Source: Chlorophyllum brunneum
Taxonomy: Eukaryota; Basidiomycota; Agaricomycetes; Agaricales; Agaricaceae
Length of the DNA: 64,000 nucleotides
Reading direction: 5' to 3'
Assembly (NCBI GenBank): GCA_963576785.1
Contig: OY756139.1
Span: forward strand, 2,666,001-2,730,000
The notes under the pieces are model-generated. The model was not told the DNA's origin, did no database searches, and was given only the letters and a program-made list of their open reading frames with translations. The position numbers and the translations under genes were made by a program. Below, piece by piece: positions 21,944-34,105 of this stretch (positions within the stretch are counted from its first letter, which is position 1; each line of letters starts with the position of its first letter).

Positions 21944-23914
21944 ATGGCTGAACCCAACCACACTACCGCCGCTGACCCCTCTGCCCCCGTCCCTCCCACT
22001 CTCCAGGCAAAGATGGCCGCTGTACGTCCCCATCCCCATCCCGTCCCCATCCCTCTTCATTTTTTTCTAGATGGCCCAGCGCGCGACCGCCCTCAATAAC
22101 AGGAAGAATGAGCTCGAGGCTCTTCAGCGTGCTGTCGCCTCTCGCGCTAATGGCCATCCAGCCTCTGTCCACTATCCCGTTCCAGCCCCCGTCTCCATTC
22201 CACACCATCCCGGTCTCCCTCAGTCACATACATACCCCATCCCCAACATCTATGCTGTCACCGCCACCGGACGTGGCAGAACACCCATGGGTGGTATGGC
22301 TGGTCGTCGCCCAAGACCAGCCTTCAACCTTCAGGATATCGCCACTCCAGTTCCGCCTCCTCCGGCCAACAACAACACCGATACCGCCTCCCTCTCCACC
22401 AACACCAACACCGATACCGACAACGACAACGACAGCGAAGAAAACCCCGACGGTACTAATACCAACTCCGGCAATGCCAACCAGACTCAGAACCCGCCTT
22501 TCGTCAATAGGGCCCGTCTGGGCGCTGGACGACCCCTGCCACACGAGCTTCCCCAAACAGGTCCCTCCCAGCCGCCGAGGAGACCCCTCGAGTTGAACTC
22601 CCCTTTTGCAAATTTTTCAAGGATCGTGTATGCACCTCTCTCTTATCATTTTCCTTGGCTCGTGCTCATGTATGCCACCTAGCGATCCGTCTGGGACTCT
22701 CAACTTCAACGGCAAGGCCATCCTTCATGCCGAAGGCGTCAATTTCTCCACTGGTGCCAAATTTTCCATCTGCATGGAACAGCTTCAGCTCGACGAGGAG
22801 CTTGGAAAGGGCAACTATGGCACTGTCAAGAAGGTCCTGCATAAGCCCACCAACGTTTTCATGGCCATGAAGGTTTGTCCCTTCCGCGCTTCTGCCCCAC
22901 TTGACCGCGTGTTTTCAACTTGGTTCTGCTCCCTTAGGAAATACGCCTCGAGCTTGACCAGGCCAAACTCAATGGAATAATGATGGAGCTTGAGGTTCTT
23001 CACCGAGCCGTCGCCCCGGAAATCGTCGAGTTCTACGGCGCCTTCTTCATCGAGTCCTGCGTTTACTATTGCATGGAGTACATGGATGCCGGAAGCCTTG
23101 ACAAGTTGCAGGGTGTTGGCGTCCCTGAGGGCGTCCTTGGTCGCGTTGCTCGAAGCATGGTCAAGGGTCTCAAGTTTCTCAAGGATGAGCTCAACATCAT
23201 CCATCGAGGTCCGTCGTCCGTTCTCTGATCACTGTTGTGGCGTTCTGACCCTGACTCTAATCAGATGTGAAACCGACCAACGTGCTCGTGAACCATCGTG
23301 GTCAAGTCAAGCTTTGTGATTTTGGCATCTCCGGTCAACTTGAGAAGTCACTGGCAAAGACCAACATTGGCTGCCAATCCTATATGGCGGTACGCTCTTC
23401 GATTCTCGCCGTCCGGAACTCCACGCTGATTGTCCATTTATAGCCTGAACGCATCCAGGGTGAATCCCAGAATAATTTGGGGACGTATACTGTCGCTTCT
23501 GATGTCTGGTCCCTCGGCCTATCGATGATCGAGATCGGCATGGGTCGGTATCCTTATCCACCAGAAACGTACTCGAATGTCTTTGCCCAATTGACCGAAA
23601 TCGTGCATGGTGATCCTCCCGAGTTGCCCGAAGACAAATACAGCCAGACAGCTCGGCAATTCGTCGCCGGCTGTTTGGTGAAACGCCCTGGAGGTCGATC
23701 GACTTATCAGCAACTACTGGTAAGCGGTAACATCGCCACTCGCCTTAACATCTGATAGTGATATTGTACAATGTAGGACCACCCATTCTTGTCTGAGGAA
23801 GTCCTACGAGATGTCGATATGACAGGCTGGGTCGCAAAGGCCTTGGTCTACAAAGAGCAACAGCGTGAAGAACAGCGCGCGAAGATGCTCGAGCAGATGC
23901 ATTTGCCGGCATAA
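21944..23914 (+). CDS. PBS2: MAP kinase kinase, Pbs2/Wis1 type (HOG pathway)
   Basis: Dual-specificity kinase that activates the Hog1/p38-type MAP kinase in osmotic and general stress. Exon 1 (21944-22021) starts [15 protein letters not shown]. The N-terminal third is disordered, rich in Asn/Thr/Asp. The linker [20 protein letters not shown], just before the kinase, is characteristic of Pbs2/Wis1. The kinase domain has [13 protein letters not shown] (glycine loop), MAMK (ATP lysine), [20 protein letters not shown], and the activation loop [18 protein letters not shown] with the serine and threonine phosphorylated in Pbs2. The C-lobe [20 protein letters not shown] follows, and the protein ends [15 protein letters not shown] with the stop at 23912-23914. 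Short introns separate these blocks, each in phase. Its promoter is shared with the BAG co-chaperone. Confidence 0.92.
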
Positions 23915-26900
23915 TGCACGCGGATGTTGTCCTCCCTTCCTCCCCCAAAGAGGACTGGGATAGAGGGTGTACGATATGTTGTTCGGCGAATTCTTCTTCC
24001 TTCCTCCCCTCCTCTCCTCTCCCCTCCCATCCCTACTTCCACCCTCTCCGCTACTTCTTCTTTGTGATATTTTGAACACCCCACCCTCTTCCCTTGAGTG
24101 CGTCCTTGTTACGTGCGTCTGTGTATAAATGGCTTTTCATCATGCTCTGGTCTCCTCCATGCCTTTCGAGCCTGCGTGGGTGGACAGGGCTATGTTATCT
24201 TCATATTTTTGGAATGGTCGTTTCCTTGTTTTGCGTTTTCATAATTTTTTTGGCGTTGTGGATATGCTGTACAGTGGCATTTGCTGTGTGGGCCGGTCGG
24301 TCTTCCTCTTTGCGTAGGATATGGGTTAATCGGACATTTGGTGTCCAGTAGATGCCAATGGTTCGCGAGTCACGCTGGGGGTCTTGAAAGTGCTTCATCC
24401 AGCTCGTGGGTGGTTGTCCGAGCCGGAGGTGTCGATCGTACGAGCGGTTGATGCGGTGTTGAGTCAAGGATGCTATCCACTGCATATGAACCGGTGAGGA
24501 GTCTTTTGACGTTGAGAAGATGAGGGTATATTAATGAAGAGAACGTACCCACAGAATATTCGCTTTCATCGAATGCTAATGTTGCCTGTCCTGCGCATAT
24601 ATACATATCCCGGTGTTCCATTTGAAGTCCAGGAACATTTCGTCAATGTATTTCATTGACTTCTATGGTCGGCTCTATCGTGTCCTGGGCTGTTCGGTTT
24701 TTGGGAATTTGTTGACGGGAGTGGATGATGTGGTATCCAGTGGGGATGCTATGTCTAACCACGAGCTGGTAAGATGCCACTCAACACCGAGACGCTAAAA
24801 GCGAAATGACGAAACGGATGATGAGTTCACAGGTCTAGTCGCCTCATTTGAACACCCATACCAGAGCCCCATTCCTATTTCAACACTGTGCCGCACTTGG
24901 CAATTGGACCTCGAGCATATTCTGGCTGGCATGCTTCAATCGTCCATCGCACACCGCCCAGCTTGAGGTTGTTTATGCACGCCGTGTTCGTTGCTCCACA
25001 CTCGAGCTTGTTCTGTGTCTAGTTTGTGGATGGTTGCGCGCAGATATGTGTCGTTGGTGGTGTTGGAGACTTGGTTCCTGCTATTTGACTTTGGCGCCGC
25101 GGACAATCTGGTGGTTAGGAACGTCGCATGTAGCACTGCGTGCACGGATTGCACCTGCGCTTGGATCGCCTTAGTATATCGGATGCAAGAAGTGTCAAGT
25201 GGGAACGCCCGTGACCATGTCCAAGCGCCCGTGCACTAGCCACAGCAAATCGTGCCAGTGCTTTGATGGTCCTCACGCTCCTTCCCCATTCAAAGCTGCT
25301 GGGTCATAGACCTTATGATCTACACATTTGAGCGGTCGTTGAACGTTGGGACAATTTGGTTGAACCCGTTACGTCGGGGTTTCCAACGACCGTCTTCTGG
25401 CCCCGAGAGTGGCCACGGAACGTTGTGGAGAAAGTTTTTGTGGCCGCAGAGCGCGTCGACATTCCCTGGACGTCTTCGTTGTCCCTCGCACCACCCTCCA
25501 CACCCTCCACCCCACTTTCCCCCCCTAGTCCGCCGTCCGCGGGACCGATTTCCTACTCCCGATGATGTCACTTATTTCAGAACATCATTCCATAGCGCAG
25601 CGTCCCTTGGCTCGTGACCGGCTCCCATACGTTGAACTCCGACTTCACACCTTGAAATGAAGAAGTCTAACTACGAGAATGAGAACATTTTCCCTTGTTT
25701 TTCCAAGGGTTCGTCGTCTTGCTTCCTCACCAGCACTGTGACTACGGCCTTCGTCTTGGATCTCCCATTTCTCCATACTTCGCGTCTTCTTCTTACCGCC
25801 CTATATCTTTCCCAGCGTCAATATCCAAATATTTTTGGGAAGACTTCTTACAAACCTTCCTTCCTATACTCGCGCCGATCTCCGCCACATTTCCCCGACC
25901 ACCGAGCACCCTTATTTCCTGATTTATGAGCCGGGTCGTACGGCTTTTACGTTTGAAATACATCATCATCTCCTAGACGGGTGGGAAGCGATCATGCTTG
26001 TGGGTAGACCTGTGCGGGAGGTTGGCTAGAACTTGTGACGACCCTAGCTCTCAAAAGAATTAGGGAATAGTTTCTGGGCGCCATCCGGCGATTTCGTATT
26101 CGGGTATTGGCTATTTAGCTTGCGCCAATGCAAATGTCAGGCCAATGGCGCGAAGAATGTTGAAAATGTGGGTCGGCTGAGGGTTCAGCCTTTCTCCTGG
26201 TGGGGGATTGAGGCTAGAGCTGAATGGCGGATGATCCGAACTGCAAGCTGACCTTCAACCTTTGCACATAGAGATCGTAGACCTTGCTCTCTCCCCTCTT
26301 ACCGGCCCTCCTTTATCTTGTTTTTTTTTTTGGCTTTTGACGCTCGGTCCATGAGGTCAAGGCCCTATCACCAACCGGCTACATAATTGGGAAGAAGCAG
26401 CCTCGGTTGACGTCGCCCTCGTTCCTGACAGGAAGTCCCCGCATCCAGGCTCAGACATGTGTGGAAGCTATTGATCTCGTATCCATACAGTAATCCTTTC
26501 TTCCTCTCCTTTTCTGGTTTGGTGCTCTTTCCGTGAAAGGATTGGAACGGTCATGGAAATTCTGTTTTGAAGAACAGGGTCAGACAGAAAGCGTCTACCA
26601 CACGACAGATGAACTACGAGGCTCAAGGCGAAATGTCCGACGGTAACTAGCGCGTTTTTAGCGTTTCGGGCGGCATCCCGTTTCGATCTCAGCTGGAAGG
26701 ATTTAAGGGAGAGTGGTTGGTTCTGGGGTTTCTTTGTGGGCTCATCATCGTCTCGACGCGTCCGTTCACCTCAGTCGAAACCCTCCCTCCATCGAGCTAC
26801 CCACGATGTCTTTGTCACGAATTTTGATGTTCATCACGAGCAGACTTGGCCTCTCGCAAAAAGCAAAAAAAACCATCTCCCCTTACTGGCAAGAAATCGA

Positions 26901-27608
26901 AATTTACATTACAATCATCGTTGAAAGTCACACGGAAGTCTCTGCAGGAGCAACAGAACACGAATATGACTCGCGGACGTGAACTCAGTCATTAATATCA
27001 TCTGCACAACTTCGGCGTGGACACTGCACAAGGGATGGCACAATTCCTCCCTTACCTTCGTTCTCACCCAGCACACACCACTCACCGTGTTGGCTATAAC
27101 CCTCCAACAAACTGCATGCATCTGGGGGTATCATCATTGCCTTTTCTTTTTCTTTTTCTTTTGCCTTTGTTTTGTCTGCGTTGTTGCGTCTATCTTGCTA
27201 TCGCTCGAAACCCCTAACCCCTCTCTTATTGTTCCGTTACCTTTAAAACCATTCCTGTTCCACTGCATGCCTTGTGGCCGTTGCGCTCTTGTCTTTAGGC
27301 ATTTATTTCTTTTGCATTTTCTCTTGCTTTCCCATATACTCTGTCTGGCCTCCTGATTCTTTGTAGATGGTTACCTCTTTTGCTCTCGAGTACCTACGTA
27401 CTTAGAAGCGTCGTTGTCAAGCAATAAATACTTACATGATTCATGTGGACCGCAAGGGGAGTGTGGAAGTTGTGAAACTGGTTTTTACTCGCATTCCATT
27501 GACGAGCCCAATAGTGACGCAGTGGTACCGGTGTACACGACGTACTTATGCGAACCCACACCCCTGGCATTCACCGTCACATTTTGTCTCTTGACCACCA
27601 CCGTGGTG
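23915..27608. other. 3.7-kb stretch without recognisable gene
   Basis: This is the largest gap in the window. All open frames are under about 110 codons, overlap in several frames and carry no known motif. Pyrimidine-rich tracts occur at about 23985-24060, 25485-25535, 26310-26332 and 27140-27170. A sequence starting TGTGACGACCC at 26033 resembles the first bases of some fungal LTRs, but no matching end or target duplication was found. The left part will include the MAPKK 3' UTR and the right part the promoter of the aldo-keto reductase. A long non-coding RNA or decayed transposon is possible. Confidence 0.4.
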
Positions 27609-29096
27609 ATGGCCCAGCTTACAAAACAAGGGACCATACAATTGAGAACAGGTGCGTTTCCCATACTGCCGGATATACGATGCAGTTGTTGCCCATAGTT
27701 CCTGACGCTATATTCTCACATCTGGACATGGAACTCAGTGTCTTCAGCCAATCTACCTGGAACCGTACTTACAAAAGTTGATCGTTGATTGATCTATGTG
27801 CTGATTAGGATATCTTATGCCTGTTATTGGCCTTGGAGTGTACCAGAATTATACGGCGAGGGATTCCGTCCTTGAGGCATTGCGTGTTGGCTATCGGTGA
27901 GGGTCTCGTTCTTTGGGATTGTTAACCCCATGTACTGATCCGCCATGGTTGACGCATTTCGGTTGGGCCGTTCTTTTCCAATTGCCTTTGGCCTCGTTTT
28001 CCTGACGGATGTAGACATGTAGATTCTGCGCAGGCGTACAAGAACGAGGCGCATGTCGGGCAAGGCCTAGGGGATGCTGGGGTTGATAGGAGCAATGTCA
28101 TCATCAGTAAGGTGTCTCTTTCCGGTGCTCTTGGCTATATGTTGATGGTCTTGGATTAGCGACCAAAATTATCTCCAAGTTCCACGGATATGAGAGTACA
28201 TTGAAAGGCGTGGAAGAGTCGCTCAACCGCTTCCAATTTGGTCAGTATATTTGCACCATATGGTGGTGCTTGGCATCTCTTAACGTCGCTGCATCCGTTA
28301 CAGAGTATATCGACTTATTTCTGATACATGACCCCTATGCTGGGACAGAGCGGCGTTTGGCAACATACAAAGCTCTGCAAGAAGCAAAGGCGGCAGGAAA
28401 GATCCGCTCAGTTGGCGTATCAAACTAGTCAGAACAAGTTCCATCCGCCCCAGCGATCTTTCTCATGGCCAATACTGATCTGGCATTTATCAGTGGTATT
28501 AAGCATCTCGATGAAATTAAGAACGCAGGCTATGAAATGCCTGCAGTCAATCAAATCGAGGTTCGCGACGCTTTGATCATCTCGTGCATTTAGTACCTGG
28601 TCGGCTGATAAGGTCCATACACACATTCGAATTGTAGCTTCATCCCTTCTGTCAACAACGCCCCATTGTGGCGTATTGTCAGGAATATGGGATTATGGTC
28701 CAAGCGTATTCGCCATTAGTACGAGGCAAGGTAGACCACCCAGTGCTTTTGGAATTAGCAAACCAGGTGGGTATGTTTGGCAAAGTGATGGGTTTCGTCG
28801 CTAACGATGAACCGGATTTCCGTTCCATGATTTCCAGCACGGACGGGATCCTGGTCAGATCCTCATTCGATGGTCTTTGCAGAAAGGGTGTGTGATTCTT
28901 TGATAGTGATCCAACAGCCTTTCAAAATAACCTGTACAGCTTTGTTCCCCTTCCCAAGAGTGCCAACCCTCAAAGGATTCGCTCAAACCTGGACGTTTTT
29001 GATTTCCAACTGAGTAATGAAGATATGCAGAAGTTGGATTCCCTGGACCGGGGGAAAGAAGGTGCCGTCACCTGGAATCCGGTAGATGCGCCGTAG
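27609..29096 (+). CDS. Aldo-keto reductase, paralogue B (tandem pair)
   Basis: Aldo-keto reductase with an apparently intact frame after splicing. Exon 1 (27609-27651) encodes [15 protein letters not shown], joined through a 157-nt intron to [20 protein letters not shown]. Then come [17 protein letters not shown] (active-site aspartate and tyrosine), [20 protein letters not shown] (lysine) and [10 protein letters not shown] (histidine), followed by [28 protein letters not shown] and [19 protein letters not shown]. The region [20 protein letters not shown] splices across 28769-28840 to [17 protein letters not shown], then [13 protein letters not shown], ending TWNPVDAP at 29094-29096. The catalytic tetrad is complete. 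Substrate unknown. It shares most splice positions with the copy at 30.7 kb. Confidence 0.85.
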
Positions 29097-30682
29097 GTTT
29101 TCGATGTACCGCGCCGCACAGTGAGAATACCTGGTCGACGTGCGAATGACTGACCGGAGGCACTAAAGTCTGTCGGAACTCCTCATGCGCGGGGGGGTTG
29201 TAGGATTAATTGGGACTAATATCATATCTATTTTCCTCCAAGCTTCTGGCAGAGTCGTTATAATCTCGACCGACCTCCCCGTCCTATTGATCACATCGCC
29301 TGCTATCCCAGATGGACAATGGCTTCCAGCCTCGACCGTAACAGCGCAGAGGGATGTTGTCTGCAGGGTGGGTTCGAGGGAACGATTCGACCGCAAATTG
29401 CAACATTAAAAAAGGTCATTCTCTCTCAATTTCCGACAACTGAGTCTCTTGACCATCTCATTTCTACTCCCAAAAGCAAATATTTTCGGTGGTAAACTTA
29501 ATCGTCAACTCTGCTATCTGCTTCTCTTCGGTTAATAATCGTACCATGCTTACACAAAAAATGTCCTGGCCGTTTGGCAGCGTACAAGATACCCTGCTTG
29601 AATTTGGAGTTAATTAAGTGAACTGCGAAGGCGCGAAAGCTATCCCGGAAGCTTCACCGGCCTTGTATGGGTAGCAACATGACTCACATGGTAGCATGCA
29701 CACGTCGGGGCCGAAGGCACAACTCTACTAGAATGGGGATTATATGTAACATGGAAGGCTCTCGTTGCTGTCAAAAAAAACGCGTGGATTTCGTGCTCAA
29801 CGGGTGAGTGCTTTCGTTCTCTCTGGGTATAGTCCCCGACTCAGGCATCTGTACTCTAGCAACGTCATAGGGTAGAAGTTTCAAGGCTTTCTGCCATGAG
29901 CTGGATCGTGGTGAGCTCCAATTTTCAATCACACCATAACTTAGCTACATCCTCTCGCTCAGAAGCATCGTACTATCGAGTGAAATCACAAGCATAGAGT
30001 CACTATGCAAGTCAATTGAGCAACAGTTCCTAGTCAGCAGCCAGTCTCATTTACAATCATAGTGTGCACTGATAAATTTGTCCTGCTTACAGGATGTGCT
30101 TACCCGCGCCTGGGATGTTGAAACGCCTTCAGCTGGCGTCAATGAAGCCCCTACCTAGGTGCTCCCTTTGTGCTTTATCGAATCAGGTAGGGCCCGATAC
30201 CCAGCTCGAAGTTGCAAGATGTCGGCCCCCCGACACATCTGCCGCCCCTGGACGGTGGCATAAACCTACGGGTAGAAACCACGTAAAAGATACTCTGAGG
30301 GTCCACCCGACGGGGATTAACGCAGGTCCTTGAGCTGAAGAACGGTTACAATCAGATAATACGGTGAAAGCTTGTGCCTACGCACCCTCTGAGAAACAAT
30401 TCCTACCAAACGGGAATTTCGAGTGAAGGCTAATTCCGGGCCACGATCACAAAGGCATATTTCTCCCAAGTACGTTTGATTCTATGTCCCACGGGAAGCG
30501 CATGCATACACGGTTAAGTGGATAGCGGGAAAGATAGGCAGAAACAGCACCAACTCGGGGAGACCGGGTAAAGGTTAATCAACCCTCAGACCTGGGAACC
30601 TCAGCCTGCCTTTCGACCAATTGTACCTCAATTCAATCTCACTCCCACATCCAGCGATAACAACCGTTAAAGCCAACAAGTG
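29097..30682. other. Intergenic between the tandem aldo-keto reductases
   Basis: No gene or exon chain was recognised in these 1.6 kb. A 79-codon open frame at 30094-30333 has no motif. The stretch should carry the 3' UTR of the first reductase and the promoter of the second. Confidence 0.4.
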
Positions 30683-31963
30683 ATGAACCTGACGATCAAA
30701 TCTACTACGCGTCTCTTATCGGGTGAGTGGCACTAAGTCTTATATGTGGGACGAAGAGGCTGTTCTTATCAGCACCCTTCGGCAGGATACGAAATCCCTC
30801 GACTAGGGTTTGGTGTTTACCAGATAAGCAAGGCTGAAACGAAAGCCTCGGTTCTAGAAGCCCTACGAGCTGGTTATAGGTAACAAGGATCAATCGGCAT
30901 GTCGATGTATAAGGGTCATAGCTAAGTTTAGTGTTCAAGGCATATCGACACCGCACAGTCATACAAGAATGAAGAGGAAGTTGGCGATGCCATCACGGAA
31001 TCCGGTATATCTCGAGACCAAATTTTCATTAGTGAGTTGACAAAGTTTACCCTGGATACTTCAAATGCTGAGAAGGGCCAATAAAGCGACTAAGTTAGTG
31101 AGCAAGGGGAAAGATTATGATAGCGCAGCAAAGGCGGTCGACGAGTCTCTGAAGCGCCTTCGCTTGGGTCAGTAATAGGAGGTTCTTCGTGTGAATGCTA
31201 TCGCTGAAGTGATGATGGCTGCAGACTATGTGGATTTGTTCCTGGTCCATGAACCTTTGGCGGGGGCAGCGACTCGTGTCGCCATCTGGAAGGCACTTAT
31301 TGATGCCAAAAAAGCAGGCAAGACCAAGGACATTGGCGTCTCCAACTAGTGAGTGGCTCCCCTTCAGCCCGCCTATCGCGAGTTCGACCCAGGTCCGCAT
31401 ATTTCAGCAATGTCAACCACCTTGAAGAAATCAAGGCAACTGGTTTAGAACTCCCTGCTATCAATCAAATTGAAGTAATCGAGCTTTACCACTATCTGAT
31501 CACGGATTCACAATATATTTTTAGTTACACCCCTTTAACCAGCAGCGCCCTATCGTCGAATGGTGCGACAAGCACCTCATCACTGTAGAGGCCTATTGCC
31601 CTCTCATTCGTGGGCGATTTAATGTGCCGATTTTGCAAGAATTGGCCCGGAAGGTACGTGAAACTGGACAGGAGTCTGAAAACTTGGCATCAATAATTTG
31701 TTAGTATAACAAAGATCCAGCCCAGGTCCTTGTCAGGTGGTCTCTTCAGAGAGGGTATGTGACAGCTGCATCATGTCAATATCAAGAGATATTCATGAAC
31801 ACACAGGTTCATCCCTTTGCCCAGAAGCAGCAAACTCGCAAGGATTTGTTCGAATGCTGATGTTTATGATTTCGAGCTCAGCGGTGAAGACATTGTAACC
31901 CTGAACGACTTGGACAAGGGGACGGAAGGAGCAATCAGCTGGAATCCTATCCACGCTGATTGA
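30683..31963 (+). CDS. Aldo-keto reductase, paralogue C (tandem pair)
   Basis: Second member of the tandem pair. The start at 30683 gives [14 protein letters not shown], joined to [20 protein letters not shown] after a roughly 58-nt intron. Then follow [18 protein letters not shown] (aspartate, tyrosine), [20 protein letters not shown] (lysine), [18 protein letters not shown] (histidine), KTKDIGVSN and [53 protein letters not shown] and [13 protein letters not shown] complete the barrel, and the protein ends ISWNPIHAD with the stop at 31961-31963. All four catalytic residues are present. Exon borders fall at the same protein positions as in paralogue B, as expected after tandem duplication, but the proteins have diverged well beyond a recent copy. 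Confidence 0.87.
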
Positions 31964-32028
31964 TGAAATACAAAAGTAGATGCATAGTTGCGACTGCTGC
32001 GTAGCAAAATGCAGAAAGCCATCATGAG

Positions 32029-33530
32029 TCAAGCTGGAACCCTAAGGTCCCTGGTATCTGCCCAGCGGTCCTCGCAATACACATCGACATTAAGGTCATA
32101 AGTACCTGCTGGTGCCGTTGAGAGGTGGTGGGATGTAAATTGGATATCGATGCTGGTTTGGCGCATATGATGACTTGGTGGGCGAGCTCTTCGGTGTGTG
32201 GCGCCAAAGGTTAGGAGGTTTAGAATTATTCTGTATCCCTGTGGGACACGGTTAACGATACTTCAACCGATAGAGTCTGGGATAAATTTACTGAGAATGA
32301 AAATGCGGCAACGAGCCAGCTGGAAGAAGAGCACAGCGTGGGCATGAGGGCAAATATTTAAGTTGTTTAAACATACCAATAGAGAACGCCGGAGAAGGAA
32401 GGGTGCGCGATTATCAGAAGAATTGCATAACCTAAATATATGACTAGGGTTGTTGGCTTTTCGGGGGAGTATGTTCTTACGGGTTAGCCGACTCACGAAA
32501 GAGAAGAAGGAAAGCCCAAGTTCCGTCCCGCATCAGTAAGGTCATTAAAGGCACGTCCGCTCTGGCAGTGTAATAGAAACGATAAGCGGTCAGGGAAAAG
32601 AGTAGCGCTTGAAAGAGTAAGGAGGTCAACCTGGACAGGTTAGTTTTGTTGCATGCTAACAAGGAAGCAAGGGGGTCGCTCGCTCACCACAATGCGAGGC
32701 TTTTGGGGACATGCGTGACAAGGCAGACATCGTCGTACTCGATCTTGGGCACTGCCAATACCAGACCAATGATCATGCCTACAATCTCTGCCACGAATCC
32801 AACTTTGACGACGTATACGACGGGTGAATTGATGAATAGTGCACAGACTATGGATTATAACAGTCAGGGGCATGGACGATATTTATACTTGTGGCAGACC
32901 TCGCAGAATCAAGACGGTGTCAACTGCGGTGATGATCAGTGTCACTGCGGTGGCCTGATAAACCTGCCAGATAAAACAATCATGTGGCGTAAAGTTGAAA
33001 ACGGGCGTGAATTCTGTCCCAATGCAAAATAATGAACTGTAAGTTTATAAGCCCGGATTTTTTATGTCGGGAAGAATAGGCTTGGGCTCACGCTTCGACC
33101 GCTACCGGAACGTATCGCACCAAAAAATATATGCATTTCGTGTAATTCCACGGCTGTCTGGATTCGAAACTTCAGCAGTGTTTGTTGTAAAGATGCTTCA
33201 TGACTTACGGCCATACATGCCTGACCTATGCAGACTTGCAGTCGTTCACTATCACGAAGGAATGTGTTAACATGCTGACCTCATCGTCAAATGTGATCAA
33301 GATATCCCAGACCAAGAATGCCAGAGCTGCAGCTGAACGGATGGACAGAGATGTGAAGACGTGTGCTGCAAAATAATAACAGACTGACTTGAGCTCCGGT
33401 TCACAGCCTGTGCGCCGGAAGCTACGGAAGGTGTACGAAATGGACCATAAATGATTTGTGTAGAGGTCGAGGTGTGTAGAATGTCATGGATGGTCCTGGT
33501 AGGAAGCCGGCGTGGTCGAGTCGGAGTCAT
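32029..33530 (-). CDS. Seven-helix-like membrane protein of the basidiomycete DUF6533 type
   Basis: Multi-pass membrane protein typical of large lineage-expanded families in Agaricomycetes. The best start (33528-33530) gives MTPTRPRRLPTRTIHDIL. After splicing come AALAFLVWDILITFDDEV and RHVWPFESRQPWNYTKC, which match the DUF6533 N-terminal signature (W-D followed by FDDEV). The next segments are IYFLVRYVPVAVEASLF, IWQVYQATAVTLIITAVDTV, VKVGFVAEIVGMIIGLVLAV and LTSLLFQALLFSLTAYRFYY. After these comes LMTLLMRDGTWAFLLLF. A short polar tail ends at 32029-32031. At least eight introns are required and phases agree. Function is unknown for this family. The first exon is less sure than the rest, because its donor (GTCCAT) is weak. 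Confidence 0.75.
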
Positions 33531-34105
33531 GTAAGGTGGGCCTCGATGGTGCACTTTAGCCCAGGCCGCCAGCCTTTGCCACCATACAAAACAGTCCGCT
33601 TGGAGACGAGCCTGATTTTGTTGGTCCACCGATTGGGTGTTCGTGTCGTCAGGTTTTGGAACTGGGCTTTCGTTCAATTCAAGGGGGGCTCCGTGAGTGC
33701 AGTAGGTCGTCGCAAGGGTCGGGCTGGTGATAGGCAGAAGAAGACGACGGGCAAGGGCCGGCTTAGTTTGGTGGGCGCTTTCCGTCACCCGGCATTGTGG
33801 TCGAAGACGGCGGCATGGGAAAGAGCTAAACATTTGAATCCACCGCTCCAGCCAATCACACAATCTGCCTCGTAAATCCTGCCAAGTGACACCCAGCCCT
33901 GACGTCGAGTAGGATAACCTGTGCAGACGAAAACAGAATCAAAGAGACGTTTCTGCACTACCAAAATACAGGGCTTTGCTCAAAAGTTATGCTACGATGA
34001 TAATAAGGTAAAGTGGTGCCAGATGCAAAAGCAAAGTGAGAATCAAGCTGGGAGGATCGAGAACATAATGCAAGATGGACCTCAGATGCAAATAGTGAAA
34101 CAATG
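33531..34105. other. Intergenic between DUF6533-like and BUD4-like genes
   Basis: Both flanking genes are on the minus strand. Long open frames here (33297-33863 minus, 33486-33875 plus) are extensions of the first exon of the DUF6533-like gene or its complement. No separate gene was recognised. Confidence 0.4.

Noticed and set aside
26033..26934. Solo LTR starting TGTGACGACCC
   Set aside because: No clear terminal repeat, no target-site duplication and no second copy in the window; kept only as a possibility in the gene-poor stretch.
27609..29096. Aldo-keto reductase B as a pseudogene because of short broken open frames
   Set aside because: All breaks fall in introns with matching phases, and the spliced protein keeps the full catalytic tetrad and C-terminus.
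33297..33863. 188-codon minus-strand open frame as a separate gene
   Set aside because: Its 3' part is another frame of the DUF6533-like first exons; the upstream half has no conserved sequence.
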